NCBI GenBank assembly: GCA_005240025.1
Contig: SBBK01000106.1
Coordinates: 1-16,478, forward strand
DNA from: an archaeon
Lineage (GTDB): Archaea > Thermoproteota > Nitrososphaeria > Nitrososphaerales > Nitrosopumilaceae
DNA: 16,478 nucleotides
Direction: 5' to 3'
In this document: piece after piece, positions 7,402-13,895 of the stretch
Position numbering within the stretch: position 1 is the first letter of the stretch
How the letters are laid out: every line of letters begins with the position of its first letter
Translations under genes and position numbers: made by a program
Notes under the pieces: model-generated
Databases searched by the model: none
Told to the model about the DNA's origin: nothing
What the model saw: only the letters and a program-made list of their open reading frames with translations

Positions 7402-7836
7402 TTGAATCTAACAGAGGCAAATAAGATATTTCGAAAATCAATAATCAAAGGATACTTTGAGCCAAGCCTGATAAATCTGGATTTTAGCAAATCAAACATC
7501 AAACACCCAGCCATTCCTGACGATGGCCTCATGCAATCAAGTCTCTTGCATGTCTTTTTTGACATAGAAACCGGCGCCGATTATCCAGATGGCGATGAGT
7601 GGTTCATTGCGGAGTTTCTGTTCCCACACAACATCAAAATTCCAGACGCTCTCAAAGGGCCTGATTATTTTACCGCCATTTCTCTAAGTGACGGAAAAAA
7701 TCAGTGGCACCATCGCGAGCTGGTTCGCTTCAAGTACGGAAAGTCAAAAAAGCTAGAAGAATCGCTCGAGTTTTTGGATTCCAAATACAGGGAACTCCAC
7801 TCCATGCTGGAACCATTAGAAAAAGACATCAAATGA
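7402..7836 (+). CDS. Conserved-looking hypothetical protein, unknown function
   Basis: A 144-residue soluble protein that I do not recognise. The start codon is TTG, giving LNLTEANKIFRKSIIKGYFEP. The central part is acidic and aromatic (HVFFDIETGADYPDGDEWF, about 50-68), followed by predicted strands and a tryptophan/histidine-rich NQWHHRELVRFKYGK (about 99-113). The last 30 residues (KKLEESLEFLDSKYRELHSM and on) look like an amphipathic helix or coiled coil. No signal peptide, membrane helix or cysteine cluster is visible. Codon use and composition match its neighbours. It runs head-on into the gene on the other strand, overlapping it by 8 nt at the stops, so the two are unlikely to share an operon. 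Confidence 0.65.
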   Translation: MNLTEANKIFRKSIIKGYFEPSLINLDFSKSNIKHPAIPDDGLMQSSLLHVFFDIETGADYPDGDEWFIAEFLFPHNIKIPDALKGPDYFTAISLSDGKNQWHHRELVRFKYGKSKKLEESLEFLDSKYRELHSMLEPLEKDIK

Positions 7837-8362
7837 CTGTCTTCCAGGAATTGTCTACAAGAACAAATTGCCTGTCGGACGCAAACAGCGTGCCGAGCCT
7901 CCACTTTCTTGTCTCAACATTAAACTTGTAAATCACTTTGGAGATCTCTTGAGGCATGTTGTCAGTGTTCAACTGAAAAGGCAAAAGCTCTATTACAAAA
8001 TCTAGCTTCTCGAGCGCATTATCAAACCAGCTTTTGTCCTGCACATCTAGGATAAACCCAATCTTTGGTGCGCCAAGGAAATTGATCTCAATTTTAAGTG
8101 CTTTTGAATTACCTCTGCGCCTTTTCATCTCTTTGAACAAAAACTTGATCCTGTCCCATCTGCGGTACTCAAACCACCTGAAAAACTCCTCGTTAAACTC
8201 GAGTGGAATGGCTATACTCAAAACACTCACGAAATCCGGGTCTTGTTCGGCAATCTCATTTTGGACAACATGAAATCTCTCGGCAAAAATCTCATACAAT
8301 ACTTCGGCCTCCCACGGCGAAACGCCAAAATAATCAAAAGACGCGGTGAGCTCATCCAACAA
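7829..8362 (-). CDS. Hypothetical protein, unknown function
   Basis: About 177 residues with no family I can name. Aromatic and acidic clusters dominate (SPWEAEVLYEIFAERF near the N-terminus, EEFFRWFEYRRWDRIKFLF in the middle), then a basic KEMKRRRGN segment and a beta-rich C-terminal half. The frame opens at 8434, but that start would lie inside the end of the upstream gene. A tandem TTG TTG at 8362/8359 with a TTTAATTA box 25-28 nt upstream is the better start, leaving a 31-nt gap to the upstream stop. It follows, in the same direction, a gene for a protein with a C-terminal membrane helix; the two may form a functional unit. No membrane segment or metal motif is visible here. Confidence 0.6.
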   Translation of the reverse strand: MLDELTASFDYFGVSPWEAEVLYEIFAERFHVVQNEIAEQDPDFVSVLSIAIPLEFNEEFFRWFEYRRWDRIKFLFKEMKRRRGNSKALKIEINFLGAPKIGFILDVQDKSWFDNALEKLDFVIELLPFQLNTDNMPQEISKVIYKFNVETRKWRLGTLFASDRQFVLVDNSWKTVI

Positions 8363-8383
8363 CCTGGTTTGCTTGAAATTTCT

Positions 8384-8391
8384 AATTAAAG
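8384..8391 (-). promoter_or_regulatory. TATA-like box deciding the start of the downstream unknown gene
   Basis: Read on the minus strand it is TTTAATTA, centred 25-28 nt from the tandem TTG codons at 8362/8359. It overlaps the last codons of the upstream gene, as expected in a compact genome. Confidence 0.4.
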
Positions 8392-8393
8392 TT

Positions 8394-8945
8394 TCAAATG
8401 GTGTGCACGTATTTCCATAGGTAAAACAGGCCAACCGTCCCTATGACAAAAAGCATCGGTTTCCAGGCAAAGACAGGAATGTTTGGTGTTGTAAGTTTGA
8501 TTTTATAGTTGTCAAAAACCGTCTGGACCTGGTTTTTGAGAGTATCATTCCATATTTTGTACTCAATTTGGTGTTTTTTTAGCAGCTCCTCGATTTCATA
8601 AATGACTGGAGTTCTCTGGCAGAACAAGTGCTGCAAATAATCTCTAGAGACTTCGATCTCGGCTCTGATTGCCACCACTCCTTTTTTAAAATCAAACAAT
8701 CTGAGGTGCATTTCCCATGGTTTTTTCAGCTTTAATGAGAGGCCGTGTCCTAATTGGGATTCTTGTTTGTGCTCAAATTTGACCTTGGTGAATCCCTCAT
8801 TTGATAAAATACTGAGCAACTCTTCGGCATTTTTTTTTACAATCACTGTTAGCTGCTCTACTCCCTTTATGCCCACTCCGACCATGTGCCTTTTTCCGTC
8901 ACCAACTGAAATCGTCTTTGGATACCTAGTCAGATACTGCGTCAT
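8394..8945 (-). CDS. Hypothetical protein with a C-terminal membrane anchor
   Basis: A 183-residue protein of unknown function. The soluble part (about 1-160) alternates strands and helices (VEQLTVIVKKNAEELLSILS; PWEMHLRLFDFKKGVVAIRA). It includes one cysteine and many basic residues. The last about 22 residues (PMLFVIGTVGLFYLWKYVHT) form a single hydrophobic helix ending at the C-terminus, so the protein is probably tail-anchored with its bulk in the cytoplasm. ATG at 8945 has a TATA-like box 27 nt upstream. It is followed by another unknown gene with its own promoter. It ends 31 nt before that start. Confidence 0.65.
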   Translation of the reverse strand: MTQYLTRYPKTISVGDGKRHMVGVGIKGVEQLTVIVKKNAEELLSILSNEGFTKVKFEHKQESQLGHGLSLKLKKPWEMHLRLFDFKKGVVAIRAEIEVSRDYLQHLFCQRTPVIYEIEELLKKHQIEYKIWNDTLKNQVQTVFDNYKIKLTTPNIPVFAWKPMLFVIGTVGLFYLWKYVHTI

Positions 8946-8966
8946 GGTAAAATTTGATGCGTGGTA

Positions 8967-8976
8967 TTATTTAAAA
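8967..8976 (-). promoter_or_regulatory. TATA-like box of the tail-anchored protein gene
   Basis: Minus-strand TTTTAAATAA is centred about 27 nt upstream of the ATG at 8945. It lies in the 38-nt space after the cofE stop. Confidence 0.45.
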
Positions 8977-8983
8977 CAACGAT

Positions 8984-9745
8984 CTATTTTCCTTCTCGAA
9001 AGCCTCGAATGTAAACGCACAGATCCGTATCTATTGTCATCTCTGATGGACTTATTTTGCGCGATGTCAGCCTTGCCCCGGAATTTCTTATTACTGCAAC
9101 AGGGGTCGATTCTGAACCTTCACCCATCTTGTGGTTTGCAATGGATGCCAAATTATCCGCTGTTGCCTGCATTGTGACCTTGAGGGGATTGCCATCAAGA
9201 TCCTTCTGGCCCCTCATGTCCTGGATGGGTTCAAGACCAGCACACGCAATGGCAACACCACTGGTACCGGCCCTTGCCGGCATGAGCCTGCTGTCAACTA
9301 TGATGATTCCAACGTTGAGCCCAAACCCCAGAAACAATTTCCTGCGAAGCTGCTCGGCAATTAGGTATGGCTCGTTGGGATACAGAATAACTGTGCCCTT
9401 TTTGGCATTTGACTTGTCGATTCCAGCATTTGGGGCAAGCACGCCATCTGCAGAAGTCAGGACAAAGCCGGTTACTCCCCCGAACACCAGATCAGATTCG
9501 CGTAACACCACCTCTGAAAACCTGGACTCGAGCTGGTATTTTTTTGAGAGTTTGGTTGCACCATCCGACGGCCTAACTTTTTCCAACTCTAGCAACCTGT
9601 TTTGCGAATTTGCGATATATTTGCTTGATATCACTATAACGTCGCCGTTTTCTAAGATCACATCTTTGAGCGACTCTGTGACGGCTTCATACAAATCAAA
9701 ACCTGGCTGTTTTTTTTTAACCTTGACTGGAATTACGCCAAGCAT
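8984..9745 (-). CDS. cofE: Coenzyme F420-0:L-glutamate ligase (F420 gamma-glutamyl ligase)
   Basis: Adds L-glutamate residues in gamma linkage to F420-0 using GTP, giving the polyglutamylated deazaflavin cofactor. At 253 residues it has the usual length of the archaeal single-domain enzyme. Family motifs are all visible in order: GDVIVISSKYIANSQNRL (34-51), GFVLTSADGVLAPNAGID (92-109), DSRLMPARAGTSGVAIACAG (151-170), a GQKDLDGNPLKVTMQATAD region (179-197), and a C-terminal MGEGSESTPVAVIRN. The acidic and amide residues that bind Mg/Mn and GTP fall inside these blocks. The ATG at 9745 yields MLGVIPVK, the expected N-terminus. It is divergent from the aconitase-family operon; no other F420 synthesis gene is in the window. 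Confidence 0.94.
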   Translation of the reverse strand: MLGVIPVKVKKKQPGFDLYEAVTESLKDVILENGDVIVISSKYIANSQNRLLELEKVRPSDGATKLSKKYQLESRFSEVVLRESDLVFGGVTGFVLTSADGVLAPNAGIDKSNAKKGTVILYPNEPYLIAEQLRRKLFLGFGLNVGIIIVDSRLMPARAGTSGVAIACAGLEPIQDMRGQKDLDGNPLKVTMQATADNLASIANHKMGEGSESTPVAVIRNSGARLTSRKISPSEMTIDTDLCVYIRGFREGK

Positions 9746-9763
9746 GCAAGTTTTGCGTGTTTG

Positions 9764-9774
9764 TTATTTTTTAG
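9764..9774 (-). promoter_or_regulatory. TATA-like box of cofE
   Basis: Minus-strand CTAAAAAATAA is centred about 24 nt before the ATG at 9745. It lies within the 72-nt divergent region shared with the aconitase-family operon. Confidence 0.35.
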
Positions 9775-9786
9775 TCTTCGCCAAAG

Positions 9787-9794
9787 CTTTTAAT
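9787..9794 (+). promoter_or_regulatory. TATA-like box of the first aconitase-family operon
   Basis: CTTTTAAT, preceded by CCAAAG, is centred about 27 nt before the GTG start at 9818. Confidence 0.45.
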
Positions 9795-9817
9795 CTAAAC
9801 TAGAGAATCGATCTCCT

Positions 9818-11086
9818 GTGAACATTACAGAAAAAATTCTCGCTAGGGCGTCAGGAAAAACCCGAGTTGTACCTGACGACATCGTGTTTGCAAATGTGGA
9901 CAAAGCCATGATTCACGACGTCTCAGGCCCAGGCGTGATCAAGGTATTCGACAAGCTCAAAAAGGAAGGCATTCAAGTTGACAAACTCTGGGATCCGTCA
10001 AAAATCTGGGTCGCAGAGGACCATTTTGTGCCATCTGCAGAAAAGATATCAGCAGAAAACATCGTAAAATTGTCAAAATTCACAAAACAGTATGGAATTG
10101 AAAAACACTTCAAATATGGTATGGGACAGTACGGCATATGCCACACTTTATCACACGAAGAGGCACTCGTCCTCCCAGGCGAGGTCTATGTGGGGGGCGA
10201 TTCGCACACAAACACATCTGGAGCATTGGGCACTTTTGCGTGCGGCCTTGGGCACACCGATGTGGCATATGTGCTTTTGTACGGAAAGATCTGGTTCAAA
10301 GTACCTGAGACACTTTACTTTAAGCTAAATGGCAAGCTCCCACAAAATGTAATGGCAAAGGACTACATTCTCAAAATAATAGGTGATATAGGAACCGACG
10401 GAGCGGCATACGCCGCGATGCAGTTTGGCGGCACCGGAATCTCGGAAATGTCAGTAGAGTCTAGACTCACGCTTACAAACATGACTACGGAGGCAGGTGC
10501 AAAAAACGGAATAATTGAGCCAGACCAAAAAGTCTTTGATTATCTGGCACAGCGCGGGGCAAAAAACTATTCTCCAATCCATGGGGACAGAGACGCAGAG
10601 TTTGCCAAAATCTATGAATATGAGGCGTCCGATCTTGAACCGCTTGTGGCAAAACCATACTCGCCAGAAAATATCGCACCGGTAAGAGACGTATCTGGTG
10701 TGGATCTTGACAAGTCATACATTGGTTCATGTACCGGTGCAAAATACGAGGACCTCGAGGCAGCTGCACGAATCCTCAAAAGCAGAAAGGTCAAAATTAG
10801 AACGGAGGTTGTACCTGCGGCCATTTCAATATACAAAAAAGCAATGGAAAACGGCCTGATCAGTATATTTCTGGATGCTGGTGTCACTGTAGGCCCGCCA
10901 ACATGTGGGGCATGCTGTGGTGCGCACATGGGGGTCTTGGCAAAAGACGAGGTCTGTATAAGTACAACGAATAGAAACTTTCCGGGAAGAATGGGACACA
11001 TTGAATCAAAGACATATCTGGCATCACCACTTGTTGCAGCTGCATCTGCGATTACTGGCAAAATTACCGACCCACGTGATTTGTAA
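9818..11086 (+). CDS. Archaeal-type isopropylmalate/homoaconitate isomerase, large subunit
   Basis: Large (catalytic [4Fe-4S]) subunit of a two-subunit hydro-lyase of the LeuC/HacA branch, 422 residues, the archaeal length. It shows GGDSHTNTSGALGTFACGLG (near residues 127-146), the Fe-S ligands C305 (in GSCTGAKYEDL) and C363/C366 (PTCGACCG), and the substrate-binding STTNRNFPGRMG near the end. The start is GTG at 9818, set by TATA spacing. Its stop overlaps the ATG of the small-subunit gene by one base (TAATG), so the two are co-translated. Candidate substrates are isopropylmalate, citrate or homocitrate. Because a separate bacterial-type LeuC-LeuD pair follows, this pair may serve as aconitase or homoaconitase (inference). 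Family confidence is high, substrate low. Confidence 0.9.
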   Translation: MNITEKILARASGKTRVVPDDIVFANVDKAMIHDVSGPGVIKVFDKLKKEGIQVDKLWDPSKIWVAEDHFVPSAEKISAENIVKLSKFTKQYGIEKHFKYGMGQYGICHTLSHEEALVLPGEVYVGGDSHTNTSGALGTFACGLGHTDVAYVLLYGKIWFKVPETLYFKLNGKLPQNVMAKDYILKIIGDIGTDGAAYAAMQFGGTGISEMSVESRLTLTNMTTEAGAKNGIIEPDQKVFDYLAQRGAKNYSPIHGDRDAEFAKIYEYEASDLEPLVAKPYSPENIAPVRDVSGVDLDKSYIGSCTGAKYEDLEAAARILKSRKVKIRTEVVPAAISIYKKAMENGLISIFLDAGVTVGPPTCGACCGAHMGVLAKDEVCISTTNRNFPGRMGHIESKTYLASPLVAAASAITGKITDPRDL

Positions 11087-11568
11087 TGGGCAAAGTAATC
11101 AAATACGCAAAGGACAACATCGATACCGACGTGATATTGCCAGGACAGTATCTAAAACTGCACGACTATGAAGACATAGCCAAACACGCAATGGAGGGAA
11201 TTGACCCGGAGTTTCACTCCAAGGTAAAAAAGGGCGATTTTATTGTAGCTGGCAAGAACTTTGGGTGTGGTTCTTCGCGTGAGCACGCACCAATCGCGCT
11301 CAGTCATTGCGGAATAAGTGCAGTCCTGGCAATTTCCTTTGCTAGGATATTTTACCGAAATTCGGTAGATGGCGCGTTTTTACTTCCAATCGAAATCGAC
11401 GAGCAGACATATCAAAAAATCTCAAACGGTGACGATCTTGAGGTTGATACGAAAAAAAACGAAATCAAAAACCTGACAAAAAACGAGACATACAAAATGA
11501 AGCCGTTTTCCGAGATCGTCTCCAAAATAATTGCTGCAGGCGGGCTCTTCAGGTACAAACCGGACTAG
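11086..11568 (+). CDS. Archaeal-type isopropylmalate/homoaconitate isomerase, small subunit
   Basis: Swivelling-domain partner (160 residues) of the preceding large subunit. The N-terminal DNIDTDVILPGQYLKLHDYE (10-29) holds the specificity loop; here it reads Y22-L-K-L25. In the Methanocaldococcus enzymes YLRT marks homoaconitase and YLVY marks isopropylmalate isomerase. A Lys at the Arg position suggests recognition of an acidic substrate tail such as citrate or homocitrate, but this is inference. The catalytic-site signature NFGCGSSREHAPIAL follows near residues 58-72. It begins on the last base of the large-subunit stop. About 22 nt after its stop there is a hairpin (11590-11605). Confidence 0.9.
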   Translation: MGKVIKYAKDNIDTDVILPGQYLKLHDYEDIAKHAMEGIDPEFHSKVKKGDFIVAGKNFGCGSSREHAPIALSHCGISAVLAISFARIFYRNSVDGAFLLPIEIDEQTYQKISNGDDLEVDTKKNEIKNLTKNETYKMKPFSEIVSKIIAAGGLFRYKPD

Positions 11569-11589
11569 ACGACTTCACTTTTATCAAAC

Positions 11590-11605
11590 GTGGCGAGAAG
11601 GCCAC
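11590..11605 (+). repeat. Hairpin GTGGC-GAGAAG-GCCAC downstream of the first isomerase pair
   Basis: A perfect 5-bp stem with a 6-nt loop begins 22 nt after the stop at 11568. No T-run follows directly, so it is a weak terminator candidate. It might instead stabilise the mRNA end or be part of an old transposon left end. Confidence 0.4.
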
Positions 11606-11677
11606 CTGATTCTATCGAAGATTTCTAAATGTATGAATGCCATCAATATTTAATCAGCTGAAAGTTAAACAAAATTG

Positions 11678-11685
11678 TTAAATTT
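11678..11685 (+). promoter_or_regulatory. TATA-like box driving the structured leader / leuC transcript
   Basis: TTAAATTT, in an AT-rich context, predicts transcription from about 11705-11708. That is exactly where the structured region and its short ORF begin. It is the nearest good promoter upstream of leuC, implying a leader of about 210 nt. Confidence 0.4.
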
Positions 11686-11706
11686 GACAAGGCTCCACTA
11701 CCACCA

Positions 11707-11889
11707 ATGTCAGAGCTAGGCAAAATGGAAGAAGATCGTGACCGAGATACAGGCCTGTACCTGATGTCCTGTAAAGCCGAAACAGGATTGGGCCGGACAG
11801 ACTACCGTAGGGACTACGGGAATTCATGCCTGCAGAGATCAGAAGCTCGGTCGCTGAAGCAGGAAGAAGCCACCGGACTTGTCCGGTAG
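11707..11889 (+). pseudogene. ORF resembling the C-terminal tail of TnpB
   Basis: A 60-codon open frame whose translation fits the extreme C-terminus of IS200/IS605 TnpB proteins. DRD (near residues 12-14) would match the RuvC-III D-R-D motif, though the usual N-A-A following it is lost. G-L-G-R-T-D (28-33) is followed by YGNSCLQRSEARSLKQEEAT, like TnpB tails. Everything upstream of RuvC-III (helix-turn-helix, RuvC-I and II, zinc ribbon) is missing, so no nuclease can be made. The ATG at 11707 lies 25 nt from a TATA-like box, so a leaderless 60-residue peptide is formally possible. The high Arg/Asp/Glu content and the overlap with RNA structure make a remnant of coding sequence retained as RNA more likely. 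Confidence 0.5.
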
Positions 11890-11892
11890 TGG
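11870..11892 (+). repeat. Terminal hairpin of the TnpB-like right end
   Basis: CCGGA-CTTG-TCCGG (11873-11886) forms a strong helix closed by a CUUG tetraloop. CCA (11870-11872) pairs with TGG (11890-11892) across a TAG bulge. TTCAC follows. Its 3' strand GGTAGTGG can alternatively pair with CCACTACC at 11695-11702. Confidence 0.6.
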
Positions 11893-11916
11893 TTCACAGA
11901 CACACGTACTACATTT

Positions 11917-13323
11917 ATGGCTCAAACCCTCTTTGAAAAAATCTGGGACTCTCATAAGGTAATTGAAATCAACGGTCGCACACTTGTCTACATTGATAGA
12001 CATTTGGTGCATGAGGTCACGTCCCCTCAGGCCTTTGACGGACTGAGAATAAACAAAAGAAAAGTCAGAAGGCCTGATCTTACGTTTGCAACGATGGATC
12101 ACAACGTGCCTACTTCCAACAGATCGCTTCCAATAATTGATCAAATATCTGCAACCCAAATTCAAACCCTTGAAAAAAACTGTCAGGAGTTTGGCATCAA
12201 ACTATTTGATTTGCACAGCCAGTATCAAGGCATAGTCCACGTAATCGGGCCCGAGCTTGGAATCACCATGCCCGGAACTACAATTGTATGCGGTGACAGT
12301 CACACCTCGACCCATGGTGCATTTGGCGCATTTGCATTGGGAATTGGCACCAGCGATGTCGAACACGTCCTGGCAACCCAGTGTTTGGTACTTGACAAAC
12401 CAAAAACCTTTGAGGTCGAGGTGACTGGAAAAAGAAAAAACACACACGCAATTACCGCAAAGGACATCATACTATCAATAATCAAAAAAATTGGAACGGG
12501 CGGAGGAAACGGAACCGTGATTGAATACCGGGGAGATACAATAGCAGATCTTTCCATGGATGAGCGGATGACAATTTGCAACATGTCTATTGAGGGAGGG
12601 GCACGCGCAGGCCTTGTGGCCCCCGATGAAAAAACCTTTGATTATCTAAAAAGCAGAAAATACACACCAAAAAACTACGATGATCTGGTGGAAAACTGGA
12701 GAAAAAACCTCAAAACCGACCAGGGCGCCAAATTCGATAAATCATTTACGCTGGACGCGTCCAATATTGCGCCGCAGGTAAGCTGGGGCACAAACCCTGC
12801 AATGACTGCAGATGTCACCGGGTCTGTTCCAGACCCGGCAGAGTTTGCAGGGGGAGACCAGAGTCAGGAAAACGCCGCAAAAAATGCTCTAGAATACATG
12901 GACCTAAAACCTGGAACTCTCATCACAGACATCAAAATAGATCGGGTATTCATTGGCTCCTGCACAAATGCAAGGCTCCAAGACCTGATTGAGGCTGCCA
13001 GTATCATAAAAGGCAACAAAGTATCCCCGGGGGTACGCGCAATGGTGGTGCCAGGTTCCCAGCAAGTAAAAAAGGCGGCAGAAGAATTGGGACTGGACAA
13101 ACTTTTCAAGGAAGCAAACTTTGAGTGGCGCGAATCCGGATGCAGCATGTGTCTTGGCATGAATCCAGATGTTTTGGCAAGAGGAGAAAGGTGCGCAAGC
13201 ACATCAAATAGGAACTTTGAAGGGAGACAGGGCGCTGGGGGCAGAACCCACCTCGTAAGCCCGATCATGGCCTCGGCTGCCGCAATTGCTGGCCATTTTG
13301 TAGATGTACGCGAGTTGGTCTGA
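11917..13323 (+). CDS. leuC: 3-isopropylmalate dehydratase, large subunit (bacterial type)
   Basis: Catalytic subunit of isopropylmalate isomerase, converting 2-isopropylmalate to 3-isopropylmalate in leucine synthesis. At 468 residues it is of bacterial LeuC length and begins [15 protein letters not shown], the bacterial-type N-terminus. Seen: [20 protein letters not shown] (25-44), [20 protein letters not shown] near residues 126-145, the [4Fe-4S] ligands C349 (GSCTNAR) and C409/C412 (GCSMCLGMN), and [20 protein letters not shown] near the end. The ATG has neither a clear Shine-Dalgarno sequence nor a TATA box at the leaderless distance. Transcription probably starts about 210 nt upstream, through the TnpB-like structured segment. 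The stop overlaps the leuD start by one base. Confidence 0.95.
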   Translation: MAQTLFEKIWDSHKVIEINGRTLVYIDRHLVHEVTSPQAFDGLRINKRKVRRPDLTFATMDHNVPTSNRSLPIIDQISATQIQTLEKNCQEFGIKLFDLHSQYQGIVHVIGPELGITMPGTTIVCGDSHTSTHGAFGAFALGIGTSDVEHVLATQCLVLDKPKTFEVEVTGKRKNTHAITAKDIILSIIKKIGTGGGNGTVIEYRGDTIADLSMDERMTICNMSIEGGARAGLVAPDEKTFDYLKSRKYTPKNYDDLVENWRKNLKTDQGAKFDKSFTLDASNIAPQVSWGTNPAMTADVTGSVPDPAEFAGGDQSQENAAKNALEYMDLKPGTLITDIKIDRVFIGSCTNARLQDLIEAASIIKGNKVSPGVRAMVVPGSQQVKKAAEELGLDKLFKEANFEWRESGCSMCLGMNPDVLARGERCASTSNRNFEGRQGAGGRTHLVSPIMASAAAIAGHFVDVRELV

Positions 13324-13895
13324 TGGAAAGAATTGGCAAAATATCCAGCATTGTAACACCCCTGGATAGGCCAAACATAGACACCGACCAAATAGTGCCA
13401 AAACAATTCCTCAAACTGGTTCAAAGAACAGGCTTTGGCAAGTTTTTGTTTTATGATTGGCGCTTCGAGCCAAACGGAACCCCAAAAAAAGAGTTCGTAC
13501 TCAACGACCCAAAATACACATCCTCGCACATTTTGGTGACGGGAGAAAATTTTGGCTGCGGCTCAAGCAGGGAGCATGCTGCATGGGCCCTCAAGGACTA
13601 TGGTTTTGATGCTATAATTGCACCCTCGTTTGCAGATATATTTTACAACAACTGCTTCAAAAACGCGATTCTGCCCATATCGCTTGACAAAAAATTATCT
13701 GCCGATATAGCAAAATCCAATTCTGTGGTAGGTATTGACCTAAAATCCCAGACGATCACATATGACGACAAGACCATTCACTTTGAAATAGAGCCGAGTA
13801 GAAAAAAGACACTTCTTGAGGGGCTGGACGACATTGCAATTACACTACAGTACGAATCCGATATATCTGACTTTGAAAAGGCTCACCGCCTCTGA
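13323..13895 (+). CDS. leuD: 3-isopropylmalate dehydratase, small subunit (bacterial type)
   Basis: Partner of LeuC; 190 residues, close to the bacterial length (about 200). It shows NIDTDQIVPKQFLKLVQRTG (18-37), the bacterial LeuD specificity loop region, followed by FYDWRF. The signature NFGCGSSREHAAWALKDYGF comes next. ATG overlaps the LeuC stop (TGATG), so translation is coupled. The 3' end overlaps the end of the convergent nucleotidyltransferase gene by 13 nt. Unlike the shorter archaeal-type subunit at 11086, it contains the bacterial insertion before the signature, so this pair is a distinct lineage and not a recent duplicate. Possible ancient transfer is inferred. Confidence 0.94.
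   Translation: MERIGKISSIVTPLDRPNIDTDQIVPKQFLKLVQRTGFGKFLFYDWRFEPNGTPKKEFVLNDPKYTSSHILVTGENFGCGSSREHAAWALKDYGFDAIIAPSFADIFYNNCFKNAILPISLDKKLSADIAKSNSVVGIDLKSQTITYDDKTIHFEIEPSRKKTLLEGLDDIAITLQYESDISDFEKAHRL

Larger units (their letters stand above)
11695..11897 (+). mobile_element. Orphan IS200/IS605-type TnpB right end (omega-RNA-like segment)
   Basis: The last part, CTGAAGCAGGAAGAAGCC then a hairpin and GGTAGTGGTTCAC (11854-11897), resembles the right ends of many archaeal and bacterial TnpB elements as I remember them. In those, the tnpB 3' end, the right-end hairpin and the adjacent flank form the omega-RNA. Hairpins: TCCTGT/ACAGGA (11767-11787), CCGTAG-GGA-CTACGG (11805-11819) and a terminal CCGGA-CTTG-TCCGG (11873-11886). 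A long-range GTGACCGAG (11738-11746) / CTCGGTCGC (11846-11854) pairing crosses CCTGC (11829-11833) / GCAGG (11859-11863), so a pseudoknot is possible. No transposase (TnpA) or TnpB nuclease body is present in the window. CCACTACC (11695-11702) and GGTAGTGG (11885-11892) form an 8-bp inverted repeat bounding the segment. The family assignment is by recall and unsearched. Confidence 0.55.
11569..11916 (+). other. 348-nt stretch without an intact protein gene, upstream of leuC
   Basis: The first 130 nt are AT-rich and hold the hairpin at 11590-11605 and two TATA-like boxes (AATATTTAAT at 11645-11654 and TTAAATTT at 11678-11685). From about 11695 the composition changes to purine- and GC-rich, with several strong inverted repeats. 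This part is interpreted in separate entries as a TnpB omega-RNA-like relic. The last 20 nt before leuC contain no obvious Shine-Dalgarno sequence, and there is no TATA box at the usual distance from its ATG. Confidence 0.6.

Noticed and set aside
8363..8434. Longer start of the unknown gene at 7829-8362
   Set aside because: It would overlap the membrane-helix codons of the upstream gene by 41 nt, while a TATA-like box supports the tandem TTG at 8362/8359.
9057..9803. Long plus-strand frame (248 codons) opposite cofE
   Set aside because: The minus strand encodes a full-length CofE with all family motifs; the plus-strand frame has no recognisable features and is a shadow.
11757..11820. TPP riboswitch-like words (ACCTGAT and CGTAGGGA)
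   Set aside because: The essential CTGAGA block and the correct helix order are missing, and leuC is not a thiamine gene.
11695..11897. RNase P RNA or SRP RNA
   Set aside because: The universally conserved RNase P blocks and the SRP helix 8 motif are not seen; the ORF and the right-end hairpin fit a TnpB element better.
12864..13529. Minus-strand frame of 221 codons opposite leuC-leuD
   Set aside because: It is antisense to well-conserved parts of both genes and shows no protein-like pattern of its own.
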